A stretch of 64,000 nucleotides of DNA, taken from assembly GCF_000686805.1 (NCBI RefSeq), contig NZ_JMLP01000012.1:1-64000 (forward strand), in the 5' to 3' direction. The notes beneath the pieces are model-generated. The model worked only from the letters and a program-made list of their open reading frames with translations, was not told the origin of the DNA and ran no database searches. Source of the DNA: Bacillus sp. UNC41MFS5. Lineage in GTDB: Bacteria; Bacillota; Bacilli; Bacillales_B; DSM-18226. Shown here piece after piece: positions 36,321 to 45,850 of this stretch; positions within the stretch are counted from its first letter, which is position 1; each line of letters opens with the position of its first letter. The position numbers and the translations under genes are program-made.

Positions 36321-39300
36321 GAACGGCACCTCTCTCTTCCAACTTGTAATATTCATTCACAGATCGTACCCCATAATCGGATTGCACCTCTTTTTCAAGG
36401 CCAATGATTGCTTCAATTGTATCTAAGTGTGTATATACGGGTACCTTGTAGCGAACAGCATGTTCGCGAATCTGGAAACCAAATTTAATTTTATTCCGAC
36501 CTTGATTCGGTATGTTAATAACAGCTTTCATGGACTGGTTCCGGAAAAGATTAAGGACCTCATCATCGCCCTTAATTACTTTTTCAACAGGAATTCCCTT
36601 GTCTTGAAAATAGGCAGCTGTCCCTTCTGTTGCAGCAATCTTGTATTGTTTTTTTACAAGTTGTTGCATGATTGGAAGTGACGCTTGCTTATCTCGATCG
36701 GCGATGGAACAAAAAAGATAATTTTCCTCTGACTGACCACCTAGGGATGGAATAGATTTTTCAAGAGCCTCTTGATAGGTTACTCCCATACCAAGTGCCT
36801 CACCTGTAGATTTCATTTCAGGTCCGAGCACATGGTCAACACCTTTAAGTTTACTAGATGAAAACACAGGTGATTTAACCGAAAAATAATCAGGTTCATC
36901 CATTAGTCCCTTTGTTGTACATAAATCGGTGAGCGTTTCTCCTAATTGAACACGCGTTGCCCATTCGATCATCGGTATTCCTGTGACCTTGCTCATAATT
37001 GGTACCGTTCTGGATGAACGAGGATTGACTTCAAGTACATTAACCTGTTCTTGATAGATGACAAATTGAATGTTCATGATTCCAATTACCGGTGCAGAGT
37101 TAGCGATTTTCCCGGCGTAATCAATTAATGTTTCTTTCACTTTATCTGAAAGTGATACCGGCGGAAACACTGAGATACTGTCACCTGAATGGACACCAGC
37201 TTTTTCTATATGTTCAAAAATTCCTGGTACGACGATATTTTCCCCATCACAGATGGCATCAATCTCGCATTCTAGTCCAGGTAAATATTTATCTACTAAT
37301 AAAGGCCACATGGAGGCTTGCGAATTTTTCTCAAGCTGCGCTATATATTGGTTCAATTCCGCTTCTGAAAAAATCGTAAACATCGATTGGCCGCCTATAA
37401 CATAGGATGGTCTCACTAAAACTGGATATCCTAACGCTGCCGCTGCTTGTTTCAGTTCTTCGGGGTGTGTAACGGTTTGTCCTTCAATATGTGGAATATT
37501 TAAATCCTCCAACAGCTGATAGAATTCTTTTCTATCTTCTAAACGATCGACATTTTCCACGGTCGTGCCTAAGATTTTTACACCCTCTTCTTCTAATGCA
37601 TGGGCTATATTAATTGCTGTTTGACCGCCAAACTGAATCAATACACCATCGACCTTTTCTTTTTCGATGACATGGAGCACATCCTCAGCTGCTAGTGGTT
37701 CAAAATAAAGGCGGTCCGCAACCGAATAATCGGTACTAACTGTCTCAGGGTTATTATTTATAACCACTGCCTCGTATCCTTTTTTCTTGATTGCTTTTGC
37801 TGCATGTACCGAGCAGTAATCAAATTCAATTCCTTGCCCGATTCGAATCGGACCTGAGCCAATAACAAGAATCTTTTTCTTGCTTGTTACCTCAACCTCG
37901 TCAAATCCATGCCAGGTAGAATAATAGTAAGGAGTGACGGCATCAAATTCTGCCGAACAAGTATCAACCATCTTATAGCCTGGTTTCCAGTTCAGTTCTT
38001 TCCACTTGCTTCTTATTTGTTTCTCTGGAATGGCATATATTTGAGATAATAGCTTATCGGCGACATTATTTCGTTTTGCATCTTTAAGCAAGGAAACAGG
38101 AACATCACTCCAATTATAGGAAGCCAATTCCGTTTCTAACGTAACGATTGAGCTAATTTTGTGTAAAAACCATGTATCAATCTCGGTAATTTGTTGAACT
38201 TTTTCAAGTGAAATTCCTCTTCTAAAGGATTCTGCAATGATGAAAAGCCTCTGGTCATTCGCTTGTTCAAGAAGTCCAATTAAGTTCTTTTCATCCATTG
38301 TTTTATTTCCCTCGAGACAAAGCCCATAAACATTCATTTCCATCGAGCGAATAGCCTTGTTTAAGGCTCCTTCAAAGGTCCGATCAATCGCCATTACTTC
38401 CCCAGTCGCCTTCATTTGCGTTCCTAAAGTACGATCTGCTTCAGGAAATTTGTCAAAAGGGAAGCGAGGTAGTTTCACCACAATATAATCAATCGCTGGC
38501 TCAAATGAGGCAAACGTATTACCTGTTATTGGGTTCACAATCTCATCCAAATGATACCCAATCGCACATTTCGCTGCCATCCGGGCAATTGGATAACCAG
38601 TTGCTTTTGATGCAAGTGCTGATGAACGGCTCACCCGTGGATTTACTTCGATAATATAATACTGATTCGATGCTGGATGCAGGGCAAACTGGATGTTACA
38701 GCCACCGATAATCTTTAATTCTTTAATTACTTTTATTGAAGAATCACGAAGCATTTGATACTGGACATCTGTCAATGTTTGCGATGGAGCGACGACAATC
38801 GAGTCACCTGTATGAACGCCAACTGGGTCCATATTTTCCATATTGCAAACAATGATGCACGTATCATTTGCATCTCTCATGACCTCATATTCAACTTCTT
38901 TCCAGCCTTTAATACTTCTTTCTACTAATACTTGATGAATTGGACTAGCAGCTAAGCCTTTTTTTAGAACAGTTTCAAATTCTTCTTCATTGTAAGCAAA
39001 GCCGCCGCCATCTCCTCCAAGTGTATATGCTGGACGAATAATGACTGGATACCCAATTTCTTTAACGAAAGATACCCCTTCCTCGAAGCTGTGAATAATA
39101 GCTGATTCAGGAATGGGCTCTCCAATTTCAAGCATCAAACTGCGGAACTTCTCTCTATCCTCGCCATTTTTGATGGACTCGACAGATGTTCCTAATAATT
39201 CCACATTGTATTTACTTAAAATGTTTTGTTCGTAAAGTTCAACGGTTAGATTCAAGCCAGTCTGGCCGCCTAAGGTGCCAATAATTCCGTCTGGTTTTTC

Positions 39301-39540
39301 TTTCTTGATAATTTTTTCAATGGTTTCCACATTAAGCGGTTCAATATATACCTTATCGGCAACCGCTTCATCCGTCATGATGGTTGCCGGATTATTATTA
39401 ATTAGAACGACTTCAATGCCTTCTTCTCTCAAGGCTATACATGCTTGTGTACCCGCATAATCAAATTCTGCCGCTTGCCCTATGACAATGGGACCTGATC
39501 CAATCACTAGTACTTTTTTTAAGGTTTTATTTAATGGCAT
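36313..39540 (-). CDS. carB: Carbamoyl-phosphate synthase large subunit (arginine-specific)
   Basis: A 1075-residue protein with two ATP-grasp halves (about 1-545 and 546-930) and an MGS-like regulatory domain at about 930-1060. It makes carbamoyl phosphate from bicarbonate, ATP and ammonia channelled from CarA. VIGSGPIVIGQAAEFDYAG at the start and VIGSGPIRIGQGIEFDYCSVHA at about 545 show the duplication. The location inside the arg operon implies the arginine-specific enzyme, as in B. subtilis carAB, rather than pyrAA-pyrAB. It starts 14 bases before the carA stop. Confidence 0.96.
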   Translation of the reverse strand: MPLNKTLKKVLVIGSGPIVIGQAAEFDYAGTQACIALREEGIEVVLINNNPATIMTDEAVADKVYIEPLNVETIEKIIKKEKPDGIIGTLGGQTGLNLTVELYEQNILSKYNVELLGTSVESIKNGEDREKFRSLMLEIGEPIPESAIIHSFEEGVSFVKEIGYPVIIRPAYTLGGDGGGFAYNEEEFETVLKKGLAASPIHQVLVERSIKGWKEVEYEVMRDANDTCIIVCNMENMDPVGVHTGDSIVVAPSQTLTDVQYQMLRDSSIKVIKELKIIGGCNIQFALHPASNQYYIIEVNPRVSRSSALASKATGYPIARMAAKCAIGYHLDEIVNPITGNTFASFEPAIDYIVVKLPRFPFDKFPEADRTLGTQMKATGEVMAIDRTFEGALNKAIRSMEMNVYGLCLEGNKTMDEKNLIGLLEQANDQRLFIIAESFRRGISLEKVQQITEIDTWFLHKISSIVTLETELASYNWSDVPVSLLKDAKRNNVADKLLSQIYAIPEKQIRSKWKELNWKPGYKMVDTCSAEFDAVTPYYYSTWHGFDEVEVTSKKKILVIGSGPIRIGQGIEFDYCSVHAAKAIKKKGYEAVVINNNPETVSTDYSVADRLYFEPLAAEDVLHVIEKEKVDGVLIQFGGQTAINIAHALEEEGVKILGTTVENVDRLEDRKEFYQLLEDLNIPHIEGQTVTHPEELKQAAAALGYPVLVRPSYVIGGQSMFTIFSEAELNQYIAQLEKNSQASMWPLLVDKYLPGLECEIDAICDGENIVVPGIFEHIEKAGVHSGDSISVFPPVSLSDKVKETLIDYAGKIANSAPVIGIMNIQFVIYQEQVNVLEVNPRSSRTVPIMSKVTGIPMIEWATRVQLGETLTDLCTTKGLMDEPDYFSVKSPVFSSSKLKGVDHVLGPEMKSTGEALGMGVTYQEALEKSIPSLGGQSEENYLFCSIADRDKQASLPIMQQLVKKQYKIAATEGTAAYFQDKGIPVEKVIKGDDEVLNLFRNQSMKAVINIPNQGRNKIKFGFQIREHAVRYKVPVYTHLDTIEAIIGLEKEVQSDYGVRSVNEYYKLEERGAVHG

Positions 39541-40612
39541 ATACTGTCTCTCCCATTGATGCTATCTGACTTACGAAATCTTTTAAGATATACTCTGTAT
39601 CGCTTGGCCCCGGATGGGCTTCTGGATGAAATTGTACGGTTTGAATTGGAAAATTCTTATGCTTCAAACCTTCAATTGAACGATCATTTACATTACGGTA
39701 AGTGACATCAAATACTTTGTTGTCTATACTTTCATCAACCACAACATAGCCATGGTTTTGTGCAGTGATTTTTACCTTCCCAGTAAATAGTTCTTTTACT
39801 GGATGATTGCCGCCGCGATGTCCATAAGCAAGTTTTGTTGTTTTTGCTCCGTATGCTAAAGCTATTAATTGATGCCCCAGACAAATTCCTAGTGTAGGAT
39901 AGTTTTGGCTTATCTTTTTTATTTCTGGGAACCATTTTTTCAAATCCATCGGATCTCCAGGACCATTACTGAACAGGACACCGTCTGGATTCAAAGATTT
40001 TATTTTTTCATAAGACGTATTATATGGAACAATGGTAACCGCACAGTTTTCATCTAGCAGGGCGTTAAGAATCGACTTTTTATATCCAAAATCCATGAGT
40101 ACCACATGCGGTCCGTTATTTTTAAAGGATTGAATTTTCTTAGTCGATACCTTCTCCACCCAAAATGAACGAATATCTAATCCTAAATTTTCGTTATCTT
40201 TTGTTTTGCTTAAATACCCTTTTACTGTCCCCCGGCTGCGAATGGTTTTTACTAAAAGTCGAGTATCAACTCCCGCAATCCCAGGAACTCCTGCGTCTTT
40301 AAGCTTTTCAGAAAATTTATTGATTGATTGATAATGGCTTGGTGTTTCACATAAATCACCGATGATGACCCCAGACAAAGCTGGTGTGATACTTTCATTG
40401 TCAATTGCATTAATTCCATAATTTCCGATGATCGGATAACAGAATGTAATGATTTGACCAGCATATGATGGATCAGTGATAATCTCTTGATACCCCGTCA
40501 TGCTAGTATTAAAAACCACTTCCCCGAGAGAATCTTTTTCAGCACCAATTAGTACTCCTTCAAAGACTTCGCCCGTTTCCAAAGTAAGGTATCCATTCTG
40601 CAAACTACTCAC
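39527..40612 (-). CDS. carA: Carbamoyl-phosphate synthase small subunit (arginine-specific)
   Basis: A 361-residue glutaminase subunit. The N-terminal domain contains TGYQEIITDPSYAGQI, and the class I amidotransferase domain has the nucleophile Cys in LGICLGHQL (about 245) and the catalytic His/Glu in VQFHPEAHPGP. It delivers ammonia to CarB. It overlaps argD by four bases (ATGA) upstream and carB by 14 bases downstream, indicating tight coupling in one operon. Confidence 0.96.
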   Translation of the reverse strand: MSSLQNGYLTLETGEVFEGVLIGAEKDSLGEVVFNTSMTGYQEIITDPSYAGQIITFCYPIIGNYGINAIDNESITPALSGVIIGDLCETPSHYQSINKFSEKLKDAGVPGIAGVDTRLLVKTIRSRGTVKGYLSKTKDNENLGLDIRSFWVEKVSTKKIQSFKNNGPHVVLMDFGYKKSILNALLDENCAVTIVPYNTSYEKIKSLNPDGVLFSNGPGDPMDLKKWFPEIKKISQNYPTLGICLGHQLIALAYGAKTTKLAYGHRGGNHPVKELFTGKVKITAQNHGYVVVDESIDNKVFDVTYRNVNDRSIEGLKHKNFPIQTVQFHPEAHPGPSDTEYILKDFVSQIASMGETVYAIK

Positions 40613-41808
40613 GCGCCTTTCTCAATACTTTGGAAAGTTTTTTCCAATGCTTTAATAAATTCATTTATTTCTTCAGATGTAACAGTTAACGGTGGTAAAA
40701 TCCTTACCACATTTGGACCAGCAGTTAGGATCAGAAGGTTGTTTTCTAGTGCTTTTTGAACGATTTCTAGGGCATTCGTATCAACAACAATTCCTTTTAA
40801 CAGTCCTAGTCCGCGGATGTCTTTTATAAATGAATAGTCTTCCTTCAAGACATGCAGTTTTTTATCTAAGTATGTTGCCATTTCATTTGCTTGATTTAAT
40901 AGGTTCGTGTCATGTATATGTGAAACCGTTGCGACTCCAGCAGCTGTGGCTAATGGGTTCCCTCCAAAAGTACTGCCATGACTGCCTGGGTCAAAGCCTT
41001 TGGCTGCCTCTTCTTTTGCGATAATCGCTCCAATCGGAAAACCTGAGCCAAGGCCTTTGGCAATACTAATGACATCGGGCTCAATTCCGTATTGTTCATA
41101 AGCAAAGAATGTACCTGTTCTGCCAATCCCTGTTTGGATTTCGTCAACCATCAGGAGTATTTCTCTTTCCTTACAAATCTTCGCTAACTTTTTGACCCAT
41201 TCATGGTTTGCGGGAATGACTCCACCTTCACCTTGAACGAGTTCTAGGAGAACAGCTGCAGGCTCAATCGTATAGAGCAACTCCAGCGCTTCTTCATCGT
41301 TAAATGGCAGATAACTAAACCCTGACACTAACGGAAAAAATCCCTGCTGAATTTTTTCTTGTCCTGTTGCCGATAAGGTTGCTAGTGTCCTTCCATGAAA
41401 GGATTGCTGAAAGGTGACAATTTCAGGTACTTCTTTTCCCATAACTTTGTTGGCATATCTTCTTGCTAATTTTATCGCTGCTTCATTGGCTTCGGCTCCA
41501 CTATTACAAAAGAAAACCTGGTCTCCGCAACTATTGGTCGTTAGAAGCGCCGCTAGCTTCTCCTGATTTGGAATGTTATAGAGGTTGGAACAGTGCCAAA
41601 GGTTCTGTAATTGCTCCTCAAGTGCATCCTTTACAACATCAGGGACATGCCCTAGGTTACAGGTGGCTATACCCGAAGTGAAATCTAGATATTGTGTTCC
41701 CTGTTCATTCCAAACATAGCTTCCTTTCCCTTTAACAAGTGTGACAGGGAAGCGGCTGTATGTTGCCATCACTGGCGAGGTCAGGGAAGTGGAATTATTG
41801 ATTGACAT
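40609..41808 (-). CDS. argD: Acetylornithine aminotransferase
   Basis: A 399-residue class III PLP aminotransferase converting N-acetylglutamate semialdehyde to N-acetylornithine. The PLP lysine lies in DVISIAKGLGSGFPIGA (about 240), with VFFCNSGAEANEAAIKLARRY at about 96-116 as the cofactor loop. Length and motifs are normal for ArgD. It overlaps argB by one base (TAATG). The arginine operon context excludes ornithine or GABA aminotransferase. Confidence 0.95.
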   Translation of the reverse strand: MSINNSTSLTSPVMATYSRFPVTLVKGKGSYVWNEQGTQYLDFTSGIATCNLGHVPDVVKDALEEQLQNLWHCSNLYNIPNQEKLAALLTTNSCGDQVFFCNSGAEANEAAIKLARRYANKVMGKEVPEIVTFQQSFHGRTLATLSATGQEKIQQGFFPLVSGFSYLPFNDEEALELLYTIEPAAVLLELVQGEGGVIPANHEWVKKLAKICKEREILLMVDEIQTGIGRTGTFFAYEQYGIEPDVISIAKGLGSGFPIGAIIAKEEAAKGFDPGSHGSTFGGNPLATAAGVATVSHIHDTNLLNQANEMATYLDKKLHVLKEDYSFIKDIRGLGLLKGIVVDTNALEIVQKALENNLLILTAGPNVVRILPPLTVTSEEINEFIKALEKTFQSIEKGA

Positions 41809-42605
41809 TACGCGATCCCCTCTTCTAAGACAATTTTTGTGCCGGTCAGTTTACCATTTGTATAATCTATTAAACTGCTTTTTTCAGAACCATTAATGAT
41901 ACTAACTTCGGGTATATTGTGGACAAGACCATCAATGGCAGCTTTTACTTTAGGTATCATCCCACCATAAATAGTTTTATTATTTATCAGTTCCTCGATG
42001 GTTGCCTTTGAGACTTTATCAAGTTTTGTCTTGGCACCATTTTTTTCAACCAAGATTCCAGGTATATCACTTATGAAGCAGAGATTTGCACCCAATGCTT
42101 TGGCAATCGCTGAAGCAGCAATATCGCCATTAATGTTATATCGCTGTCCGCCAGCATCGATGCCGACTGGAGAAATGACTGGAACATTACCTTGGGCAAT
42201 GATTCCTTCGATTACTTTATGGTTGACACCAATTACTTCACCGACGAAGCCTAATGTATCCGCATTTTCAGTTGGTTCAGCTTGTAATAGGGAACCATCT
42301 ACACCACTTATGCCAATCGCCTTTCCCCCAACTTCGATTATGTTTCGGACAACTTGTTTGTTGACGGAGCCGCTCAATACCATTTCAACAATATCTAATA
42401 CTTCATGATTGGTTACTCTAAGACCATTCACAAAAGTGGTATCCACGTTAAGGTTTTTTAATAATGAAGTAATTAGTGGTCCGCCGCCATGAACAATGAT
42501 TGGTGTCCATTCGCCTGATTCATGAAGTGAAACTATGTCTTCATAAAAGGACCTTGGGAGATTATCTAACACACTTCCGCCGCACTTAATGACTATATAT
42601 TTCAT
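41808..42605 (-). CDS. argB: Acetylglutamate kinase
   Basis: A 265-residue amino acid kinase that phosphorylates N-acetylglutamate, the second arginine step. The motifs VIKCGGSVLDN at the N-terminus and IIVHGGGPLITSLLKN at about 36-51 are the phosphate loops. The NINGDIAASAIAKALGA block is conserved. There is no extra N-terminal arginine-sensing helix, so it looks like the arginine-insensitive type common in bacteria with a linear or ArgJ-based route; that is a family inference. Confidence 0.95.
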   Translation of the reverse strand: MKYIVIKCGGSVLDNLPRSFYEDIVSLHESGEWTPIIVHGGGPLITSLLKNLNVDTTFVNGLRVTNHEVLDIVEMVLSGSVNKQVVRNIIEVGGKAIGISGVDGSLLQAEPTENADTLGFVGEVIGVNHKVIEGIIAQGNVPVISPVGIDAGGQRYNINGDIAASAIAKALGANLCFISDIPGILVEKNGAKTKLDKVSKATIEELINNKTIYGGMIPKVKAAIDGLVHNIPEVSIINGSEKSSLIDYTNGKLTGTKIVLEEGIA

Positions 42606-42620
42606 TTTCTCGTCCCCCTC

Positions 42621-43850
42621 TTACGTGCGGTAGGATGCGTTGATTTTCACATAATCATAAGTTAAGTCGCATCCATAAGCTGTAGCGCTATATTCACCTT
42701 GGTTTAATTCAACACTCAATTTAACAATTTCCGATTCTAAGTATTCTTTTACTTCTTCCTCAACAAAGTGGCTTGGCAAACCATTCTCAAATACTGTGAA
42801 AGGTCCAATCGCCACTTTTACCGCGTTTGGTTCAACTGGTACACCACTGTAGCCAATAGCAGTTACAATTCTACCCCAGTTTGGATCCGTTCCATAAATA
42901 GCTGTTTTAACAAGGTTCGAGGATATAATAGCTTTGCCGACTGCACTTGCTGCATTTTGACTGTAGGCGCCATTAACTTGAACTTCTACTAGTTTTGTAG
43001 CACCTTCACCATCTCTTGCAATTTTTTTAGCAAGTGACTCACAAACAATTTTTAATCCTTGCTTGAAAAGCTGCCATTCTGGGTGATCTTTTGTTAGTTG
43101 AGTATTCTCTGCTAATCCATTGGCCATTACAAGAACCATGTCATTTGTACTTGTATCACCATCAACGGTTATCATATTGAAGGTTTGATTCGTTATCTCT
43201 CGAAGTGCTGCCAATAGGTCATCATGTGCAACGTTTGCATCTGTTGTGACAAATCCAAGCATGGTGGCCATGTTTGGGTGTATCATTCCAGACCCTTTAG
43301 ATGCTCCCCCAATGGAAACAGTTTTTCCATCAATTTTAAATTGAACTCCGGTATGTTTGACACATGTGTCTGTTGTTAAGATAGCATTTTTAAAGTGATT
43401 TTCATCTTGATTCTCTTGATTTAAGAGTTGTTTTATCCCTGTTAACACCTTTTCCATCGGTAAAAGTTCTCCGATGACTCCTGTTGAAGTAACAGCTACG
43501 AGATGGTCTTGTAATCCCAACTCGTTTGCAAAACTTTTTTGCATCGCGAATGCATCCAGTAATCCCTGTTCCCCTGTACATGCATTGGCATTTCCAGAGT
43601 TCACGATAATGGCTTGAACCTTGTTTTCCTTCGCGATACTTTCTTGTGTAACCAATAATGGAGCTGCTTGAAAGATGTTAGTTGTATATACTCCTGCAGC
43701 CGTTGCAGGAACCTCTGAAACAATGTAACCTAAATCAAGTCGTTTTCTTTTAATTCCACAGTGCATTCCGCCTGCTTTGTATCCCTTTGGTAAGGTAACA
43801 CTACCTTCTTCTATAATTACGATTTCATTCGTCGATGTAGCTTGCGTCAA
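42621..43850 (-). CDS. argJ: Bifunctional ornithine acetyltransferase / N-acetylglutamate synthase
   Basis: A 409-residue enzyme that transfers the acetyl group of acetylornithine to glutamate, recycling it. It is made as a precursor cut between Ala and Thr in the motif NMATMLGF (about 185), releasing the Thr nucleophile of the beta chain. The TTG at 43850 has AAGGGGG eight bases before it; the longer frame from 43886 also starts TTG but has no SD. It lies 15 bases upstream of argB. Confidence 0.94.
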   Translation of the reverse strand: MTQATSTNEIVIIEEGSVTLPKGYKAGGMHCGIKRKRLDLGYIVSEVPATAAGVYTTNIFQAAPLLVTQESIAKENKVQAIIVNSGNANACTGEQGLLDAFAMQKSFANELGLQDHLVAVTSTGVIGELLPMEKVLTGIKQLLNQENQDENHFKNAILTTDTCVKHTGVQFKIDGKTVSIGGASKGSGMIHPNMATMLGFVTTDANVAHDDLLAALREITNQTFNMITVDGDTSTNDMVLVMANGLAENTQLTKDHPEWQLFKQGLKIVCESLAKKIARDGEGATKLVEVQVNGAYSQNAASAVGKAIISSNLVKTAIYGTDPNWGRIVTAIGYSGVPVEPNAVKVAIGPFTVFENGLPSHFVEEEVKEYLESEIVKLSVELNQGEYSATAYGCDLTYDYVKINASYRT

Positions 43851-43906
43851 TTTAATTTCCCCCTTCAAATTCCCTTCGTTCTCCAATTTAACAAGGTAGT
43901 ATTTTC

Positions 43907-44953
43907 TTATGGATACATCGGAATGTCAGTGAGCCCCGTTCGCACATCCCAGCCATTCATCAAATTCACATTTTGGATGGCCTGCCCAGCGGCCCCTTTA
44001 ACCAAATTATCGATAACCGAAATGATCGTAAGTCGGTTCGTTCTTTCGTCAACATGAAGACCGATATCGCAATAATTTGAACCGGATACTTCTTTTGTTG
44101 AAGGTATATTCCCTTCAGGCCGCACTCTTACAAAATGAGCTTCATGATAAAACTGTTTATATAAATCTATTACATTATTTGTTGAAATTTTTTCTTTAAG
44201 ATTCACATACATCGTGCACATGATTCCTCGTGTCATTGGTACAAGATGTGTAGTGAATGAAATCGTTAGTGGATTCCCACTTTCATCTGAAAGTACTTGC
44301 TCAATTTCCGGAATATGCTGATGTGCACCTAGTTTATAAGCTTTAGTGTTTTCATTGATTTCGGAGTAGTGAGCTGTTAATGAAAGTCCTCTTCCAGCAC
44401 CGGATACCCCCGATTTTGCATCAACGATTATCGATTTTTCATCTATTAATTTTGTTTGTAATACTGGTATAAGACCTAGCGTTGTGGCAGTTGGATAACA
44501 GCCAGGATTAGCTATTAAATTAGCAGTCTTTATTTTTTCTGCATAAATTTCACTTAATCCGTAGGTTGCTTGTTGCAAATATTTATCCTCTGCTGGTGAA
44601 TGCTTATACCATGATTCATATATATCACCCGACCTGAGCCGGAAATCTCCAGATAAATCAATACATTTAATACCATTCTCTATAAGCTGTGGAACATATC
44701 TGCTACTGACTCCCGAAGGTGTAGCCAAAAATACAATTTCGTTCTTTTCAGACAATCTATCAACATCAAATTTTTCAAGTGGTTGATCAGCAATATCAGA
44801 AAGGTGAGGATAAATTTCACTAAAGCTAGACCCTGATTGTGAGTTGGAAACAATTGAACCAATCTCCAAAAAGGGGTGTTTATTGATTAACCTCACTAAC
44901 TCAATTGCTCCATAACCAGTACCACCGATAATTGCAGCCTTCAATTTATCCAT
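43907..44953 (-). CDS. argC: N-acetyl-gamma-glutamyl-phosphate reductase
   Basis: A 348-residue NADPH-dependent reductase making N-acetylglutamate semialdehyde. GGTGYGAIELVRL at about 10-22 is the cofactor loop and the catalytic Cys is in ANPGCYPTATTLGLIP (about 150). It is the first gene of the arg operon, preceded by two ARG-box-like sites and a perfect cre site. The start has the SD TAGGAG. Confidence 0.96.
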   Translation of the reverse strand: MDKLKAAIIGGTGYGAIELVRLINKHPFLEIGSIVSNSQSGSSFSEIYPHLSDIADQPLEKFDVDRLSEKNEIVFLATPSGVSSRYVPQLIENGIKCIDLSGDFRLRSGDIYESWYKHSPAEDKYLQQATYGLSEIYAEKIKTANLIANPGCYPTATTLGLIPVLQTKLIDEKSIIVDAKSGVSGAGRGLSLTAHYSEINENTKAYKLGAHQHIPEIEQVLSDESGNPLTISFTTHLVPMTRGIMCTMYVNLKEKISTNNVIDLYKQFYHEAHFVRVRPEGNIPSTKEVSGSNYCDIGLHVDERTNRLTIISVIDNLVKGAAGQAIQNVNLMNGWDVRTGLTDIPMYP

Positions 44954-44971
44954 CTCCTAAGTTGCTTTTAT

Positions 44972-45009
44972 AATGAATTATTATACATATTTACATATAA
45001 ATATTCAAT
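44972..45009 (-). promoter_or_regulatory. Two ARG-box-like sites upstream of argC
   Basis: On the minus strand ATTGAATATTTATATGTA (45009-44992) and ATGTATAATAATTCATT (44988-44972) each resemble the ArgR/AhrC consensus wnTGAATwwwwATTCAnw, at adjacent places. The second shares 13 identical bases with the site upstream of argG. Repression by AhrC with arginine is inferred. Confidence 0.65.
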
Positions 45010-45060
45010 GGAAAAATAGTTTAATTTTCTGTTTTTAATGAAAATTACTGCTTTATTTTT

Positions 45061-45074
45061 TGTAAACGCTTACA
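45061..45074. promoter_or_regulatory. cre site (CcpA operator) upstream of argC
   Basis: TGTAAACGCTTACA is a perfect palindrome and matches TGWAANCGNTNWCA fully. It lies about 52 bases beyond the ARG boxes. CcpA/glucose control of arginine synthesis is plausible but not shown. Confidence 0.65.
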
Positions 45075-45122
45075 TTTAACGATGGAAAATTATTCATTTT
45101 TTATGCATTTTTTGAATTAAAA

Positions 45123-45152
45123 AAGACAGTGAACGGTAAAGTTCACTGTGCT
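45123..45152 (-). terminator. Rho-independent terminator of the DUF4395 gene
   Basis: On the minus strand CACAGTGAAC pairs with GTTCACTGTC around six bases, followed by TTTTTTAATT. It lies about 40 bases after the stop codon. Confidence 0.8.
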
Positions 45153-45186
45153 GTAAAAACTTAATTATAAGAATTAGCGCCTATAT

Positions 45187-45615
45187 TTATTGAGACATTT
45201 TACGTCTATATTTATATTGTTTCCATTGGAAATGAATGAAACATCCAACACAAAAACCTAAAATGGCTACAAATGCCGCGACTGCAACAAGGATGGTGAA
45301 CACGTAACCTAAAGTAGTCCAACCAGTTAAAAAACTTATAAATCCTATTCCAAGGCACGATACGGCCAATTTCTGATTAAATTGCTGCTGCTCCCAATCT
45401 TCTGGGATATAGGACTTCGAGTCTTTTCTTAAGAATAATTTAGCAAATTGCATAACCGGATTAAATCCAACTAGCAGCCCAAGTAAACCCGAAATAAATG
45501 GTACCAATAAAAGCCACTCACTAACTGACAACCAAGTTAACACAACACTTATGACAATAACCCACTGGTTTGTTCTTACAAGCGGACGAGGTATGGAACG
45601 AGTATTTTCTGTCAT
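45187..45615 (-). CDS. DUF4395 family membrane protein
   Basis: A 142-residue protein with about four hydrophobic helices (about 20-50, 80-105, 110-130), matching the DUF4395 pattern: IPRPLVRTNQWVI near the N-terminus, GFNPVMQFAK, and the Cys in FCVGCFIHFQ at the C-terminus. The two Cys of the FCVGCF pair could be redox active; family members often stand near thiol-redox genes, but none is nearby. The function is unknown. It lies between the RNA candidate and the arg operon. Confidence 0.78.
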   Translation of the reverse strand: MTENTRSIPRPLVRTNQWVIVISVVLTWLSVSEWLLLVPFISGLLGLLVGFNPVMQFAKLFLRKDSKSYIPEDWEQQQFNQKLAVSCLGIGFISFLTGWTTLGYVFTILVAVAAFVAILGFCVGCFIHFQWKQYKYRRKMSQ

Positions 45616-45708
45616 GCTGATTCAATCCCTACCTTTCTTATTGGTTTTATATACTTAGAGTCATACTAACTTGAATGGATACGATTGTAAAGTTATTTAT
45701 TTTCTATG

Positions 45709-45850
45709 TTAGGCAAGGGTTGAGTATGCTAAGACTCTTCATAGGTGACCCTTTTCTCCCTTGCTTATCGAGTTCGGTCGCCAAGATGACTTCTAAGCGT
45801 CCCTTCTCTCAGAATCTAAAAAAAACACTCAATTGAGTGTTTTTTTAGAT
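45709..45850 (+). ncRNA. Candidate structured small RNA (plus strand)
   Basis: A gene-free 235-base gap holds sequence with strong pairing. AGGCAAGGGT can pair either with ACCCTT (45748-45753) or, by GCAAGGG, with CCCTTGC (45758-45764), which are mutually exclusive. The C/U-rich stretches CCCTTTTCTCCC and CCCTTCTCTC resemble anti-SD seeds of Firmicute sRNAs. It ends in a perfect terminator with seven T. No known riboswitch class fits. A minus-strand leader for the DUF4395 gene is the alternative. No family match is claimed. Confidence 0.35.
45819..45847. terminator. Bidirectional terminator between aroD and the RNA candidate
   Basis: AAAAAACACTC pairs perfectly with GAGTGTTTTTT around AATT. 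It is a near-perfect palindrome with T-runs on both strands, directly after aroD (minus) and at the end of the RNA candidate (plus). Confidence 0.85.

Noticed and set aside
41998..42408. Plus-strand ORF of 136 residues inside argB
   Set aside because: Antisense to argB, with proline/serine-rich shadow composition and no SD.
45616..45850. T-box, lysine, glycine or c-di-GMP riboswitch
   Set aside because: None of their conserved cores is present, so only an unassigned RNA candidate is reported.
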